A DNA stretch of 64,000 bases, taken from assembly GCF_027924905.1 (NCBI RefSeq), contig NZ_AP027055.1:868001-932000 (forward strand). Direction: 5' to 3'. A program made the position numbers and the translations under genes. This DNA comes from Limnohabitans sp. INBF002 (GTDB lineage: Bacteria; Pseudomonadota; Gammaproteobacteria; Burkholderiales; Burkholderiaceae_C). Shown here one piece after another: positions 52,929-63,782 of the stretch (the first letter of the stretch is position 1; each line of letters starts with the position of its first letter). The notes beneath the pieces were generated by a model. That model made no database searches. It saw only the letters and a program-made list of their open reading frames with translations, and was not told the DNA's origin.

Positions 52929-53687
52929 ATGAATATTCTGATCTCCAACGACGACGGCTTTCAAGCCCCGGGCATTGTGGCTTTGTACGAAGCGCTCAAA
53001 GACTTGGGCCGCGTCGAAGTGGTCGCGCCCGAGCACAACAACAGCGCCAAGTCCAACGCGCTCACCTTGCATTCACCGCTGTATGTGAGCCAAGCGAGCA
53101 ATGGCTTTCGCTACGTGAACGGCACACCCGCCGATTGTGTGCACATCGCACTCACGGGCTTGTTGGACTACAAACCTGACCTCGTGGTGTCTGGCATTAA
53201 TAACGGCGCCAACATGGGCGATGACACGATTTACTCGGGCACGGTTGGTGCGGCGATGGAAGGCTATTTGTTTGGCATTCCCGCCATTGCCTTTTCGCAA
53301 GTCGAAAAAGGCTGGGGCCACATTGATGCCGCAGCGGCCAAAGCCCGCGAGCTGGTGCAGCAAATGATGGCGCAACCTCAAGTGGCGGGCTCGCCTTGGT
53401 TGTTGAATGTGAACATTCCCAACCAGCCCGTTGCACACATCAAACCCTTGCGTGTCACGCGTTTGGGGCGACGCCATTCGGCAGAGCGTGTCATCACGCA
53501 AACCAGCCCACGCGGCGAAACCATGTATTGGATTGGCAGCGCTGGCGCTGCCAAAGACGACAGCGATGGCACCGACTTTCATGCCACGTTTGAAGGCCAC
53601 ATGTCTGTCACGCCCTTGCACGTGGACTTGACGGAACATGCCAGCGTGCCAGCGTGGACCAAGCGTTTGAGCGGAGCGCACGCATGA
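52929..53687 (+). CDS. surE: 5'/3'-nucleotidase SurE
   Basis: The 252-residue phosphatase begins [14 protein letters not shown] with the metal-binding Asp pair D8-D9, then the N/S ligands in [15 protein letters not shown] and [25 protein letters not shown]. It dephosphorylates nucleoside monophosphates in stationary phase. It overlaps pcm by 4 nt, the usual surE-pcm-nlpD order. Confidence 0.96.
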   Translation: MNILISNDDGFQAPGIVALYEALKDLGRVEVVAPEHNNSAKSNALTLHSPLYVSQASNGFRYVNGTPADCVHIALTGLLDYKPDLVVSGINNGANMGDDTIYSGTVGAAMEGYLFGIPAIAFSQVEKGWGHIDAAAAKARELVQQMMAQPQVAGSPWLLNVNIPNQPVAHIKPLRVTRLGRRHSAERVITQTSPRGETMYWIGSAGAAKDDSDGTDFHATFEGHMSVTPLHVDLTEHASVPAWTKRLSGAHA

Positions 53688-54487
53688 AGCAACGCCCCAG
53701 TTTTCCGGCGCGTTTAGATTCAGGCAAACCGCAAGCCGCGCCCAAAACTTTGCTGGGGGCCACGCGTGTGGTGACGCCACAGTCCCCCGCCCGCGCCAAA
53801 CCTGTGGGCATGGCCAGCCCCACGGGCGTGGGTTTGGACTCGTCGGCGATTCGCGCGCGCATGGTGAAAAAACTGGCAGAGCAGGGCATTGACGATGCGG
53901 TGGTGCTCGAAGCCATGGGCCGCGTGGAGCGGCATCGTTTTGTTGACAGTGCTTTGGTCAACCAAGCCTACGAAGACACGAGTTTGCCGATTGGCCTTGG
54001 ACAAACCATTTCCAAGCCCAACGTGGTGGCCCGCATGATTGCCTTGTTGCGCGAAGCGCCGGGTTTGCAAGGTGCACCGCTGATGGGCCGCGTGTTAGAG
54101 ATTGGCACAGGCTGCGGCTACCAAGCGGCGGTGCTGGCTTGTGTGGCGCGTGAGGTCTACAGCATTGAGCGCTTGCGTGGCCTGCATGACAAAGCGCGTG
54201 AGAATCTACGCCCCATGCGTTTGCCCAATGTCCACATGATTTTTGGTGACGGCATGCTGGGCTACGCACAAGGCGCGCCCTACAGCGCCATCATCTCTGC
54301 TGCGGGCGGCGAAAACGTGCCGCAAGCTTGGATGGACCAGCTCGCCATGGGGGGGCGGTTGGTCGCGCCGACGCATACCCAAAGCGGTCAACAAGCTTTG
54401 GTTGTGATCGACAAAACGCCTCAAGGCTTTCAACAAATGCTTCTCGAACCCGTGAACTTTGTACCTCTAAAATCAGGCATTGCTTGA
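53684..54487 (+). CDS. pcm: protein-L-isoaspartate O-methyltransferase
   Basis: The 267-residue enzyme methylates isoaspartyl residues so that damaged proteins can be repaired. The SAM-binding motif is [16 protein letters not shown] near residue 138; the substrate segment is [19 protein letters not shown]. The first 50 residues are a basic, Pro/Ala-rich extension relative to E. coli Pcm. ATG 53684 overlaps the surE TGA. Confidence 0.94.
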   Translation: MKQRPSFPARLDSGKPQAAPKTLLGATRVVTPQSPARAKPVGMASPTGVGLDSSAIRARMVKKLAEQGIDDAVVLEAMGRVERHRFVDSALVNQAYEDTSLPIGLGQTISKPNVVARMIALLREAPGLQGAPLMGRVLEIGTGCGYQAAVLACVAREVYSIERLRGLHDKARENLRPMRLPNVHMIFGDGMLGYAQGAPYSAIISAAGGENVPQAWMDQLAMGGRLVAPTHTQSGQQALVVIDKTPQGFQQMLLEPVNFVPLKSGIA

Positions 54488-54503
54488 ATACAGGGAATTC
54501 AGA

Positions 54504-55286
54504 ATGTTTCGTGTCGGAATGTGGGGACTTGCCGCCCTCGTGGCAGCTTTAGCGCTGTCGGGTTGCTCTAACAAAGGCCGCCTCGCCCCCGTGGATGACC
54601 ACTCGATTGGCGGTGTACGTGGCGCCACGCGTGTGTTGCCGGGGGCTGAAAACGCAGGCAAGCCCGGTTACTACACCGTCAAGCCCGGTGACACCTTGAT
54701 TCGCATTGGCATGGACAACGGCCAAAGCTGGCGCGACATCCTCCGTTGGAACAAGTTGGACAACCCCAACTTGATCGAAACAGGTCAAGTGTTGCGTGTG
54801 GCCCCGCCAGCACCTGACGTGGCTGTGGCACGTCCTGCCACATCGCCTGCCGCCGCGCCAGCGTCTGCCCCTGTTGCATCGGCGCCAGCCCCGTTGCCAG
54901 CGCCTTCGGCTGCAGAGGATGCGATCAGCTTTCAATGGCCCGCCCGCGGCAACCTCATTTCTGGTTTTGACGAGTCTAAAAACAAAGGCTTGGACATTGG
55001 TGGCAAAGTGGGCGACCCCGTGTTGGCCGCCGCAGATGGTCGTGTGGTGTACGCCGGCGCAGGTTTACGCGGCTACGGCAACCTCATCATCTTGAAACAC
55101 AACAACACGTATTTGACGGCTTACGCGCACAACCAAACTTTGTTGGTCAAAGAAGACCAAGCCATCAAACGTGGCCAAAAAATTGCCGAGATGGGCAACA
55201 GCGACGCCGACCAAGTAAAACTGCATTTTGAAATTCGCCGTCAAGGCAAGCCGGTTGATCCTGCTAAGTATTTGCAGGGCAACTGA
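54504..55286 (+). CDS. nlpD: LysM/M23 lipoprotein, NlpD-type amidase activator
   Basis: The 260-residue protein starts at ATG 54504 with a lipoprotein signal ending LALSGC. A LysM domain ([17 protein letters not shown]) follows at about residues 53-98, then an Ala/Pro linker and an M23 domain. The zinc-site His of active M23 enzymes is replaced (NKGLDIGG), as in NlpD, so it should activate an amidase (AmiC) during cell separation rather than cut peptidoglycan. An earlier in-frame TTG at 54480 is less likely. Its TGA overlaps the rlmD ATG, so the rpoS gene often found next is not here. Confidence 0.92.
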   Translation: MFRVGMWGLAALVAALALSGCSNKGRLAPVDDHSIGGVRGATRVLPGAENAGKPGYYTVKPGDTLIRIGMDNGQSWRDILRWNKLDNPNLIETGQVLRVAPPAPDVAVARPATSPAAAPASAPVASAPAPLPAPSAAEDAISFQWPARGNLISGFDESKNKGLDIGGKVGDPVLAAADGRVVYAGAGLRGYGNLIILKHNNTYLTAYAHNQTLLVKEDQAIKRGQKIAEMGNSDADQVKLHFEIRRQGKPVDPAKYLQGN

Positions 55287-56680
55287 TGACCGAGATCACG
55301 ACAGAAAAACAATGGCCGGATAACGCGCTGCCCATCGAATCGATGGACATGGACGCGCAAGGCGTGGGCCACCGCGCCGATGGCAAAGTGGTGTTTGTGG
55401 ATGGCGCCTTGCCCTTTGAGGTGGTGCGCGCCAATGTGCATCGCAAAAAAGACAACTGGGAAAAAGCCTCCTTGCTGGAAGTGCTGCACGAATCGTCGCA
55501 GCGTGTCACCCCCGGTTGTCCGCACTTTGGCTTGCACGCCGGTGCGTGCGGCGGCTGCAAGATGCAGCACTTGGATGCGGCTGCGCAAATCGCGGTCAAG
55601 CAGCGCGCCTTAGAAGACAACCTGTGGCACTTGGGCAAGGTCAAGGCCGAAACTATTCTTCGTCCCATCCAAGGCCCAGCATGGGGCTACCGTTATCGCG
55701 CCCGTTTGTCGGTGCGCTATGTGGTGAAAAAGGGCGAAGTGCTGGTGGGCTTTCACGAGCGCAAGAGCCGCTATGTGGCCGACATGCGCCAATGTCCCAT
55801 CTTGCCGCCGCATGTCAACGCCATGCTCATGCCGCTGCGCAAGCTCATTGGCAGCATGGAAGCGCGCGAGACTTTGCCGCAAATCGAATTGGCCTGTGGC
55901 GATCACGTGACCGCGATGGTGTTGCGTCACATGGAACCTTTGAGCGCGCATGACATGGATGCTTTGCGCGCTTTTGCTGTTCAACACAAGGTCCAGTGGT
56001 GGTTGCAATCCAAAGGTCCAGACACGGTGTGTTTGATGGACGGCGCCTTGGGTGAGCCACTGTCTTACGCCTTGCCTGAGTTTGGCATCACCATGCCGTT
56101 CAAGCCCACCGACTTCACGCAGGTCAACCCGCACATCAACCGTGTGCTGGTCACGCGTGCCCTGCGTTTGCTGGATGTGCAGCCGACCGAGCGTGTCATT
56201 GACTGGTTCTGCGGTTTGGGTAACTTCACGCTGCCATTGGCCACACTCGCCCGCGAGGTGTTGGGCATTGAGGGCAGCGAGGCTTTGGTGGCCCGTTCGG
56301 GCGAGAACTATGTGTTCAATCAAGCCAACCGCGACAAGCCTTTGGCACCTACACGCTTTGTGGCGCGTAACTTGTTTGAAATGACACCTGAGTTGTTGTG
56401 CCAAGACGGTTCAGCAGATAAGTGGTTGGTCGATCCCCCTCGTGAGGGGGCGTTCTCGTTGGTGCAGGCCTTGGCTGAACTGCATCAGCAGCCTGAGCTT
56501 CGCCAGGGCTGGACACCTCCGAAGCGCATTGTGTATGTGAGCTGCAACCCTGCGACCTTGGCGCGTGACGCGGGCGTGTTGGTCAATTCAGCAGGCTATC
56601 GCATGTCGTTTGCTGGCGCGGTGAATATGTTCCCGCACACGGCGCACGTCGAGAGCATGGCTGTGTTCGATTTGATCTAA
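55286..56680 (+). CDS. rlmD: 23S rRNA (uracil-1939-C5)-methyltransferase
   Basis: The 464-residue enzyme has an N-terminal TRAM-like domain (about residues 10-70), an iron-sulfur cysteine set near residues 76-94 ([16 protein letters not shown]), the SAM domain motif [14 protein letters not shown], and the catalytic Cys in [12 protein letters not shown]. It methylates U1939 of 23S rRNA. It is coupled to nlpD by TGATG and followed by a bidirectional terminator. Confidence 0.94.
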   Translation: MTEITTEKQWPDNALPIESMDMDAQGVGHRADGKVVFVDGALPFEVVRANVHRKKDNWEKASLLEVLHESSQRVTPGCPHFGLHAGACGGCKMQHLDAAAQIAVKQRALEDNLWHLGKVKAETILRPIQGPAWGYRYRARLSVRYVVKKGEVLVGFHERKSRYVADMRQCPILPPHVNAMLMPLRKLIGSMEARETLPQIELACGDHVTAMVLRHMEPLSAHDMDALRAFAVQHKVQWWLQSKGPDTVCLMDGALGEPLSYALPEFGITMPFKPTDFTQVNPHINRVLVTRALRLLDVQPTERVIDWFCGLGNFTLPLATLAREVLGIEGSEALVARSGENYVFNQANRDKPLAPTRFVARNLFEMTPELLCQDGSADKWLVDPPREGAFSLVQALAELHQQPELRQGWTPPKRIVYVSCNPATLARDAGVLVNSAGYRMSFAGAVNMFPHTAHVESMAVFDLI

Positions 56681-56708
56681 ACATCAGAGCTCATAAAACT
56701 GCAGACGT

Positions 56709-56736
56709 AAAAAAGGGACCGTGAGGTCCCTTTTTT
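56709..56736. terminator. bidirectional terminator between rlmD and BI-1 gene
   Basis: AAAAAAGGGACC pairs with GGTCCCTTTTTT over 12 bp with a GTGA loop. A-runs and T-runs on both sides serve the convergent genes rlmD (plus) and the Bax inhibitor-1 gene (minus). Confidence 0.94.
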
Positions 56737-56753
56737 GTTGGCGCTTCAAACGC

Positions 56754-57440
56754 TTATTCGCGCTCGCCACCAAAGATGCCGAGCAAGGACAACAAGCTTT
56801 GGAACACGTTGATGATGTCCAAGTACAAGGTCAGCGTGGCGCTGATGTAGTTGGTTTCGCCGCCATCCATCACTTGTTTCAAGTCATACAGCATGAAGGC
56901 GCTGAAGATGGCCATGGACAACATGGAAATCACCATCATGCCTGCCGATGAACCGACGAACACGTTGATGATGCTGCCCACCATCAAAACGACAGCGCCC
57001 ACCATCAGCCATTTGCCCATCCCAGATAAGTCGCGTTTGATGACGGTGGCCAAGCTGGCCATCACAAAGAACACACCTGCGGTGCCTGCGAACGCAGTCA
57101 TCACCAGTTCAGATCCGTTCTTAAAGCCCAACACCATGGCGATCATGCGCGAGAGCATGAGGCCCATGAAGAAGGTGAAACCCAGCAGCACGTACACGCC
57201 GGTGGCACTTTCTTTGGTGCGCTCAATGGCGTAGATGAAGCCAAAGGCGCCAGCCACCATCAAAATCATGCCCATCACGCCAGAGATGGCGTAGCTGATG
57301 CCGGTGGCCACGCCAACCCACGCACCCAACACGGTGGGCAACATGCTCAGTGCAAGCAGCCAATAGGTATTGCGTACCACGCGGTTGCGTTCTTGCGTCG
57401 GCAAGACGTAGTAGTCAACGGTTTGAATGTGTTCATTCAT
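56754..57440 (-). CDS. Bax inhibitor-1/YccA family membrane protein
   Basis: The 228-residue protein has seven membrane helices with the BI-1 features GVMGMILMVAGAFGFIYAIER and the C-terminal D-L-K-Q segment FSAFMLYDLKQVMDGGETNYISATLTLYLDIINVF. Bacterial members (YccA, YbhL) modulate FtsH or act as pH-sensitive calcium leaks. The 172 bp upstream hold its promoter and that of the divergent GlcG-like gene. Confidence 0.92.
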   Translation of the reverse strand: MNEHIQTVDYYVLPTQERNRVVRNTYWLLALSMLPTVLGAWVGVATGISYAISGVMGMILMVAGAFGFIYAIERTKESATGVYVLLGFTFFMGLMLSRMIAMVLGFKNGSELVMTAFAGTAGVFFVMASLATVIKRDLSGMGKWLMVGAVVLMVGSIINVFVGSSAGMMVISMLSMAIFSAFMLYDLKQVMDGGETNYISATLTLYLDIINVFQSLLSLLGIFGGERE

Positions 57441-57612
57441 GTTTAGCTCTCCAGATAAAACCTGATCATTCAGATGAGGCGCATTCTAGAGGTTTCAAGT
57501 GTGGTGACTCTATCGCTTACTTTTATTGAGGTTTCTTTTGTCTTGGGCGAGGGTAGTGGGGCGTTCAGAGTCGGTATGCTTGGGGTTTTCTTACTTTTCA
57601 AACTCGCTTCAC

Positions 57613-58020
57613 ATGAAAACCAAACACTTTCTCGAATCCGCAGATGTCAAAGCCATTGCCGCAGCCGCTGAAGCGGAAGCTTTGAAAAACAACTGGCCCG
57701 TGACCATCGCCATCGTGGATGACGGCGGCCACTTGTTGAATCTGCAGCGTTTGGATGGTGCCGCGCCTATTTCTTCGCACATCGCCCCAGCCAAAGCCCA
57801 CACAGCAGCGTTGGGTCGTCGCGAAAGCAAGATTTACGAAGACGTCATCAACGGCGGCCGTACTTCTTTCTTGAGCGCGCCTGAAATCAAAGGCATGCTC
57901 GAAGGTGGTGTTCCCATCATGAAAGATGGCCAGTGCATTGGCGCTGTGGGCGTGAGCGGCGTCAAATCCAACGAAGACGCGCAAATTGCCAAGGCAGGCA
58001 TTGCGGCCATCGGTCTGTAA
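57613..58020 (+). CDS. GlcG/HbpS family heme-binding-like protein
   Basis: The 135-residue protein matches the GlcG/HbpS (DUF336) fold: VTIAIVDDGGHLLNLQRLDGA, APAKAHTAALGRRES, and GGVPIMKDGQCIGAVGVSG. Some members bind haem or act with glycolate use; here it stands alone. ATG 57613 fits the domain start; the frame extends to 57526 but the extra residues are not conserved. Strong terminator follows. Confidence 0.88.
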   Translation: MKTKHFLESADVKAIAAAAEAEALKNNWPVTIAIVDDGGHLLNLQRLDGAAPISSHIAPAKAHTAALGRRESKIYEDVINGGRTSFLSAPEIKGMLEGGVPIMKDGQCIGAVGVSGVKSNEDAQIAKAGIAAIGL

Positions 58021-58038
58021 ATCGGAGCGCTGTCAAAG

Positions 58039-58075
58039 AAAAGCCCCGCAGTTTTAGAAGCTGCGGGGCTTTTTT
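58039..58075 (+). terminator. terminator after GlcG-like gene
   Basis: AAAAGCCCCGCAG pairs with CTGCGGGGCTTTTTT around a 9-nt loop. It also lies just beyond the 3' end of the convergent ppsR gene and may serve both. Confidence 0.94.
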
Positions 58076-58090
58076 GTGGGCGTTTGAAAT

Positions 58091-58918
58091 TTAGTAAATC
58101 AGACGCTCAGGGTTGATTTCTTGAAGGATGGTGGTGGCAATTTCTTCAATGCTCTTGTGGGTGGTGGACAACCAGCGAATGCCCGCACGGCGCATCATGG
58201 CCTCTGCTTCGGCCACTTCGTGGCGGCAGTTGGCCAAGCTGGCGTATTTGGAGTCAGGGCGGCGTTCGTTGCGAATTTCGCTCAGGCGCTCGGGTTGAAT
58301 GGTCAGTCCAAAGATTTTCTTTTTGTGTGGCATCAGGGCAGGGGGCAACTGGCGGCGCTCAAAGTCTTCGGGGATGAGCGGGTAGTTGGAGGCTTTCAAG
58401 CCGTGTTGCATGGCCAAATACAAGCTGGTGGGGGTTTTGCCGCTGCGGCTCACGCCCACCAAGATCACGTCAGACAACTCCAAATCGCGGTTGAGTTGAC
58501 CATCGTCATGCGCCAAACTGAAGTTGATGGCCTCGATGCGATCCCGGTACTCCTGGCTCTTGCTCGCATCAGAGAAACGTCCCACACGGTGGTTTGACTT
58601 GATGCCCAGTTCTTTTTCGAGTGGGTTCACAAAGATGCTGAACATGTCCATCAGCATGGTTTTTTCTTTGCAGCCTTCCAAGATGACGCTCAACACCTCC
58701 ATGTTCACCAGTGTGGTGAACACAATCGGCTTACGGCCTTCGACTTCACCCGTGTGAAGGATTTGACGCACAGCCTGGTGGGCTTTGTCCACCGAGTCCA
58801 CAAACGGAATCCGGATGTGGCGAAACTTCACTTCGAACTGCGCCAAGATGGCGTTGCCAAAGGTTTCTGCGGTGATGCCGGTGCCGTCAGACACAAAGAA
58901 AACGCTGGGATTGGGCAT
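58091..58918 (-). CDS. ppsR: PEP synthetase regulatory protein (kinase/pyrophosphorylase)
   Basis: The 275-residue DUF299 protein begins [20 protein letters not shown] and has a P-loop-like [11 protein letters not shown] near residue 154. It phosphorylates PpsA at a threonine using ADP and reverses this by phosphorolysis, thereby tuning gluconeogenesis. It is divergent from ppsA, the usual arrangement in betaproteobacteria. Confidence 0.95.
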   Translation of the reverse strand: MPNPSVFFVSDGTGITAETFGNAILAQFEVKFRHIRIPFVDSVDKAHQAVRQILHTGEVEGRKPIVFTTLVNMEVLSVILEGCKEKTMLMDMFSIFVNPLEKELGIKSNHRVGRFSDASKSQEYRDRIEAINFSLAHDDGQLNRDLELSDVILVGVSRSGKTPTSLYLAMQHGLKASNYPLIPEDFERRQLPPALMPHKKKIFGLTIQPERLSEIRNERRPDSKYASLANCRHEVAEAEAMMRRAGIRWLSTTHKSIEEIATTILQEINPERLIY

Positions 58919-59097
58919 GAAAAACTTTCAAAGTGGGTAAAGCCAAAAAGACAGGTTTTGGCGGGCGAGGCGCCATATCGGCCACCTACAATGTTGCATT
59001 ATCCGAATTTCGCCACGCAGACTGTTCGACCCATTCAAAAAACTACAAAGTCGCCGCGCTGCATGGTCGCACCCGTTTTAACTTTTGGAGCTTGTCT

Positions 59098-61488
59098 ATG
59101 ACTGCACTTTTCAGCCCTACCGCTTTGGTGGTTCCTTTCGAAAAACTTCGAATGACTGACGTCGAATCCGTTGGCGGTAAAAACGCCAGCCTCGGCGAAA
59201 TGATTTCGCAATTGCCCACAGGCGTTCGCGTGCCCACCGGCTTTGCCACCACGGCCCATGCCTTCCGTGAGTTTTTGGCTTACGACGGCTTGGTCGACAA
59301 AATCAACGCCCGTTTGGACAAACTCGACACCGAAGACGTGCGAGCCTTGGCTGAGGCCGGTGCCGAAATTCGCGCCATGGTGGAAGCTCAGCCTTTCCCC
59401 GCTGACTTGCAAAAAGCGATTGCTGAAGCCTTTGCCACCTTGTCTGCTGGCAATGCAGCAGCCACATTTGCGGTGCGCTCATCGGCCACTGCCGAAGATT
59501 TGCCTGACGCATCGTTTGCTGGCCAGCAAGAAACCTTCCTCAACGTGCACGGCATTGACGAAGTGCTGCACAAGATGAAGGAAGTGTTTGCCTCGTTGTA
59601 CAACGACCGCGCCATCAGCTACCGCGTGCACAAGGGCTTTGCCCATGCCGATGTGGCTTTGTCTGCCGGCGTGCAACGCATGGTGCGCTCTGACTTGGGT
59701 GCTGCTGGTGTGATGTTCACCATCGACACCGAATCTGGTTTTGAAGACGTGGTGTTCATCACATCAAGCTATGGCCTCGGTGAAACCGTGGTGCAAGGCG
59801 CTGTGAACCCTGACGAGTTCTATGTGCACAAGCCAACCCTCAAAGCAGGCAAGCGCGCCGTGATTCGCCGCAACTTGGGCTCCAAGCTCTTGCAGATGGA
59901 GTTCTCGACGGCCGAAGAGAAAAAAGCCACTGGCAAATTGGTCAAGACCACCGATGTGCCCACAGAGCTGCGCAACCGTTATTCATTGACCGACGCTGAC
60001 GTCGAACAATTGGCCCACTACGCCATGGTGATTGAGGCCCATTACGGCCGCCCGATGGACATCGAATGGGGCAAAGACGGCACAGACGGTTTGCTGTACA
60101 TCTTGCAAGCACGCCCAGAAACTGTGAAGAGCCAAGCCAAAGGCCAATCTGAATTCCGCTACAAGCTCAAAGGCCACAGCACCGTGCTGGCCGAAGGCCG
60201 CGCGATTGGCCAAAAAATTGGTACCGGCCCTGTGCGCTTGGTGCACAACATCAGCGAGATGGACACCGTTCAGCCCGGCGATGTGTTGGTGACCGACATG
60301 ACAGACCCCAACTGGGAACCCGTGATGAAGCGTGCCAGCGCCATCGTGACCAACCGTGGTGGCCGTACGTGCCACGCCGCCATCATTGCGCGTGAGTTGG
60401 GCATTCCTGCGGTGGTGGGTTGCGGCGACGCGACCGAGCGCTTGAAAGACGGCACCTTGGTGACCGTGAGCTGCTCTGAAGGCGACACGGGTTTGATCTA
60501 TGACGGCTTGCTCGAAACCGAAGTGACCGAAGTGCAACGCGGCGAAATGCCCAAGATCAAAACCAAGATCATGATGAACGTGGGTAACCCACAGTTGGCG
60601 TTTGACTTCTGCCAATTGCCCAACGACGGCGTGGGTTTGGCCCGCTTGGAGTTCATCATCAACAACAACATTGGCGTGCACCCTAAGGCTATCTTGGACT
60701 ACCCCAATGTGGATGCCGACTTGAAAAAGGCGGTGGAGTCTGTGGCTCGTGGCCATGCATCACCTCGCGCGTTCTACGTGGACAAAGTGGCCGAAGGCAT
60801 TGCGACCATCGCGGCTGCGTTCTATCCAAAGCCAGTCATCGTGCGTATGTCGGACTTCAAGTCCAACGAGTACCGCAAACTCATTGGTGGCAGCCGCTAC
60901 GAGCCAGAGGAAGAAAACCCAATGCTCGGCTTCCGTGGTGCTGCGCGCTACATCAGCGAAGACTTCGGCGAAGCCTTTGCGATGGAATGCGAAGCCATGC
61001 GTCGCGTGCGCGAAGACATGGGCTTGACCAACGTGCAAGTCATGGTGCCTTTCGTGCGCACCTTGGGCCAAGCCGAGCGCGTGACCAACTTGTTGGCCGA
61101 GCACGGTTTGAAGCGCGGAGAGAACGACCTCAAGGTCATCATGATGTGCGAAGTGCCGAGCAACGCCATCCTCGCCGACGATTTCTTGAAGTTCTTCGAC
61201 GGTTTCTCCATCGGTTCCAACGATTTGACCCAACTCACCTTGGGTCTGGACCGTGATTCCGGTTTGGAGTTGTTGGCCGCTGACTTTGACGAGCGCGACC
61301 CTGCTGTGAAAGCTTTGCTCAGCAAAGCGATTGCCGCATGTTTGGCGCAAGGCAAGTACGTGGGCATCTGTGGCCAAGGCCCCAGCGACCACCCCGACTT
61401 TGCGCACTGGTTGGCAGACGAGGGCATCAGCTCCATCTCGCTCAACCCAGACAGCGTGATTGACACTTGGAAGTCATTGGCTAAATAA
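59098..61488 (+). CDS. ppsA: phosphoenolpyruvate synthase
   Basis: The 796-residue enzyme converts pyruvate and ATP to PEP, AMP and phosphate. It has the ATP-binding domain ([37 protein letters not shown]), the phospho-His in [17 protein letters not shown] and the C-terminal Cys in [16 protein letters not shown] 59098 follows GGAG; an upstream frame to 58933 crosses the promoter region. A small gap of 9 nt joins it to the symporter genes. Confidence 0.95.
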   Translation: MTALFSPTALVVPFEKLRMTDVESVGGKNASLGEMISQLPTGVRVPTGFATTAHAFREFLAYDGLVDKINARLDKLDTEDVRALAEAGAEIRAMVEAQPFPADLQKAIAEAFATLSAGNAAATFAVRSSATAEDLPDASFAGQQETFLNVHGIDEVLHKMKEVFASLYNDRAISYRVHKGFAHADVALSAGVQRMVRSDLGAAGVMFTIDTESGFEDVVFITSSYGLGETVVQGAVNPDEFYVHKPTLKAGKRAVIRRNLGSKLLQMEFSTAEEKKATGKLVKTTDVPTELRNRYSLTDADVEQLAHYAMVIEAHYGRPMDIEWGKDGTDGLLYILQARPETVKSQAKGQSEFRYKLKGHSTVLAEGRAIGQKIGTGPVRLVHNISEMDTVQPGDVLVTDMTDPNWEPVMKRASAIVTNRGGRTCHAAIIARELGIPAVVGCGDATERLKDGTLVTVSCSEGDTGLIYDGLLETEVTEVQRGEMPKIKTKIMMNVGNPQLAFDFCQLPNDGVGLARLEFIINNNIGVHPKAILDYPNVDADLKKAVESVARGHASPRAFYVDKVAEGIATIAAAFYPKPVIVRMSDFKSNEYRKLIGGSRYEPEEENPMLGFRGAARYISEDFGEAFAMECEAMRRVREDMGLTNVQVMVPFVRTLGQAERVTNLLAEHGLKRGENDLKVIMMCEVPSNAILADDFLKFFDGFSIGSNDLTQLTLGLDRDSGLELLAADFDERDPAVKALLSKAIAACLAQGKYVGICGQGPSDHPDFAHWLADEGISSISLNPDSVIDTWKSLAK

Positions 61489-61497
61489 ACAGCCTTG

Positions 61498-61725
61498 ATG
61501 CAGCAACCTCCAGAACGCATCAGTTCAGCCAGCTTGCCCCTTCGCTCTCGGTGGGGCTTGCTGGCTTTGGTTGTGCTGACAATTGGATCGTTGGCGGTGG
61601 CTTGGCTGTTGCCAGACATGACGATGCTGCATTTTTTGTGGGTCGCGCAAGCCGTTCCCATTCTTTATTTCCTTTTGGCTTGGTGGGGCACGCAAGCGTC
61701 CGAGCGTGATGACCATGCGCCTTAA
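61498..61725 (+). CDS. sodium/substrate symporter small subunit (DUF4212)
   Basis: The 75-residue protein has two membrane helices (about residues 22-40 and 47-65) and the DUF4212 pattern RSRWGLLALVVLTIGSLAVA. Such proteins accompany an SSS-family symporter. ATG 61498 is preferred to the TTG at 61495. It overlaps the symporter gene by 17 nt. Confidence 0.86.
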   Translation: MQQPPERISSASLPLRSRWGLLALVVLTIGSLAVAWLLPDMTMLHFLWVAQAVPILYFLLAWWGTQASERDDHAP

Positions 61726-63709
61726 GTCCTGGCCGTGGCCTTTGCTGTTGGGTGGCTTTGCTGGCTTGGTTGTGCTCACGCTGCTGTTGCTGTTGGCCGA
61801 CTTTGCTGGCGTGCCTCGGGCCTTGGTGAATGGGTTTTTCTTGGTCTTGTCGATCATCGGTTATGCCGTGATCGGCATGTTCTGTCGAACGACCGTGCCT
61901 GAGGAGTACTTCGTTGCCGGGCGGCGCATCAGCGCACCACTGAATGGCATGGCAACGGCGGCAGACTGGATTTCTGCCGCCTCTTTTTTGGGTTTAACGG
62001 GGTTGTTGTTGTCCGACGGTTTTGTGGGCGATGGTCAGCACCCCGGTGGTTTGGCTTATTTGTTGGGTTGGACGGGCGGCTTTTGCATCTTGGGTTTTCT
62101 ATTCGCAGCCAAGCTCAACCGCTCGCAATCGATCACCATTCCTGAATTTCTAGGTCGCCGCTTCAACAGCGATGCTGTGCGCTGGTTGGCCGCTTGGGGG
62201 GCTATTTTGTGTTCCAGCATTTACCTGGTGGCACAAATTTACGGCATTGGCTTGGTAGCCTCGATGTTGTCTGGTTTGACGTTTGAGCTCGGCGTGTTCT
62301 TGGCTTTGGGGGGCGTGCTCTTGTGCTCGTTCTTAGGCGGCATGCGCGCCGTGACGTGGACCCAAGGTGTGCAGTGCGTGGTGATCGTTGTCTCGATGGT
62401 CGTGTTGAGCATGGCGGTGTCGTTCAAAACACAAGGCCATCCATTTGTCACGATTGCAGCGGCGCAGTCGCTGCCGCAAATTCAAGCGCGCGCTAAACAA
62501 ATTGAAGCGGATCCCGCCGAGCAATCCACACGTGAAGTGATCAGCCTGCGCATGAGTAACTTGGACGCGAAGATTGCCGATCCCGTCAACGCACGTGAAA
62601 TCGAACGTCAAACAGTGATGCGCCAAGTGGCGAGGGCGAAGGCTGACAATGCGCCGCTGCGTGAAATACAACGCTTAGAAGCGAACTCCGCATGGCGTGA
62701 ACCCACCGTGGACCGCTTGGTGGGGGCTTGGCAGGCCGAACGAGAGGTGTTTGAGCAAGCCATCAGTCGACCTGTAGGCTTTCAGGCGCCTTATTTGGCG
62801 GGATGGAACCAAGGGTGGTTCAACAGCCTCGCCTTGGTTTTTTGCTTGATGCTGGGGTCCGCTGCGTTGCCTCATGTGTTGGTGCGCTCCTTCACCACGG
62901 CAACGCCAGCAGAAGCGCAACGCTCCATCGTTTGGGCGTTGTTCTTCATCGTGATCGTGTACTTGTGCGCTTCTGCCTTGGCCGTCTTGCTGAAATCATT
63001 CGTGTTGAACGAGTTGGTCGGTGCGCATTTAGACCAGCTTCCCGATTGGGCGGACCGTTTGAAATTGCGAAAGCTGGCGCTTTTGAGCATTCAGGATCAC
63101 AACCAAGATGGCATCGTGCAGTTTGCAGACATTCGCTTGTTCAATGACTACTTGGTGCTGGGCGTGCCTGAGATGACGCACATTTCATCGGTGTTCACAG
63201 GCTTGCTCGCAGCAGGGGCCTTGGCCGCTGCCTTGTCGACAGCGGATGGGTTGCTGTTGACCATTTCGAACGCCTTGGCGCAAGACTTGTATTTTCAGAC
63301 GGCGGACCCACACGCGCCACCACTGCGACGTGTCATGTTGTCGAAAATTTTGCTGATGGTTGTGGCTTTGATAGCAGCCTGGTTTGCCACGAACCGTCCT
63401 GTGAGCATTTTGTTTTGGGTGACTTGTGCTTTTTCTTTGGCTGCTTCCACTTTTTTCCCTGTGCTGCTGCTGGGGCTTTACTGGCGTGGCATGACGCGTT
63501 TAGGCGCCATTGCTGCGATGGTGTCGGGTTTGGCGGTGAGTCTATACTACATCGCTTCTAACCACCCATGGGTGCAGATGCGTCTTCAATTGCAAGCGGT
63601 CAATACCTTGTGGTGGGATTTGGACCCAGTTTGCTCAGGCGTTTTTGGCGTTCCGGTGGGGCTGTGCTTTGGCATTTTGGTGAGCCAGTTTTGCCGCGAT
63701 AAAAATTGA
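61709..63709 (+). CDS. VC_2705-type sodium/solute symporter
   Basis: The 666-residue protein is an SSS-family symporter of about 13 helices with EEYFVAGRRISAPLNGMATAADWISAASFLG, GGMRAVTWTQGVQ and STADGLLLTISNALAQDLY. A non-membrane insertion rich in charged residues lies at about 253-350. A twelve-residue loop D463-H-N-Q-D-G-I-V-Q-F-A-D474 matches the EF-hand calcium pattern. With the DUF4212 subunit it should take up a small carboxylate such as acetate or lactate; adjacency to ppsA supports a gluconeogenic substrate. Confidence 0.9.
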   Translation: MTMRLKSWPWPLLLGGFAGLVVLTLLLLLADFAGVPRALVNGFFLVLSIIGYAVIGMFCRTTVPEEYFVAGRRISAPLNGMATAADWISAASFLGLTGLLLSDGFVGDGQHPGGLAYLLGWTGGFCILGFLFAAKLNRSQSITIPEFLGRRFNSDAVRWLAAWGAILCSSIYLVAQIYGIGLVASMLSGLTFELGVFLALGGVLLCSFLGGMRAVTWTQGVQCVVIVVSMVVLSMAVSFKTQGHPFVTIAAAQSLPQIQARAKQIEADPAEQSTREVISLRMSNLDAKIADPVNAREIERQTVMRQVARAKADNAPLREIQRLEANSAWREPTVDRLVGAWQAEREVFEQAISRPVGFQAPYLAGWNQGWFNSLALVFCLMLGSAALPHVLVRSFTTATPAEAQRSIVWALFFIVIVYLCASALAVLLKSFVLNELVGAHLDQLPDWADRLKLRKLALLSIQDHNQDGIVQFADIRLFNDYLVLGVPEMTHISSVFTGLLAAGALAAALSTADGLLLTISNALAQDLYFQTADPHAPPLRRVMLSKILLMVVALIAAWFATNRPVSILFWVTCAFSLAASTFFPVLLLGLYWRGMTRLGAIAAMVSGLAVSLYYIASNHPWVQMRLQLQAVNTLWWDLDPVCSGVFGVPVGLCFGILVSQFCRDKN

Positions 63710-63716
63710 CTATAAT
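63689..63716 (+). promoter_or_regulatory. promoter of the rpsF operon
   Basis: TATAAT is present at 63711-63716, with TTTTGC at 63689-63694 as a possible -35 box at 16-bp spacing. A GC-rich leader of about 60 nt leads to AAGGAG and the rpsF ATG. The -10 lies just past the symporter stop codon. Confidence 0.65.
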
Positions 63717-63782
63717 CGTGGGCTTTTCCCTTGCTGCCCGCGTCAGACGCCGTAGGCAGCTTCACATCCACAAGGAGTGTCC

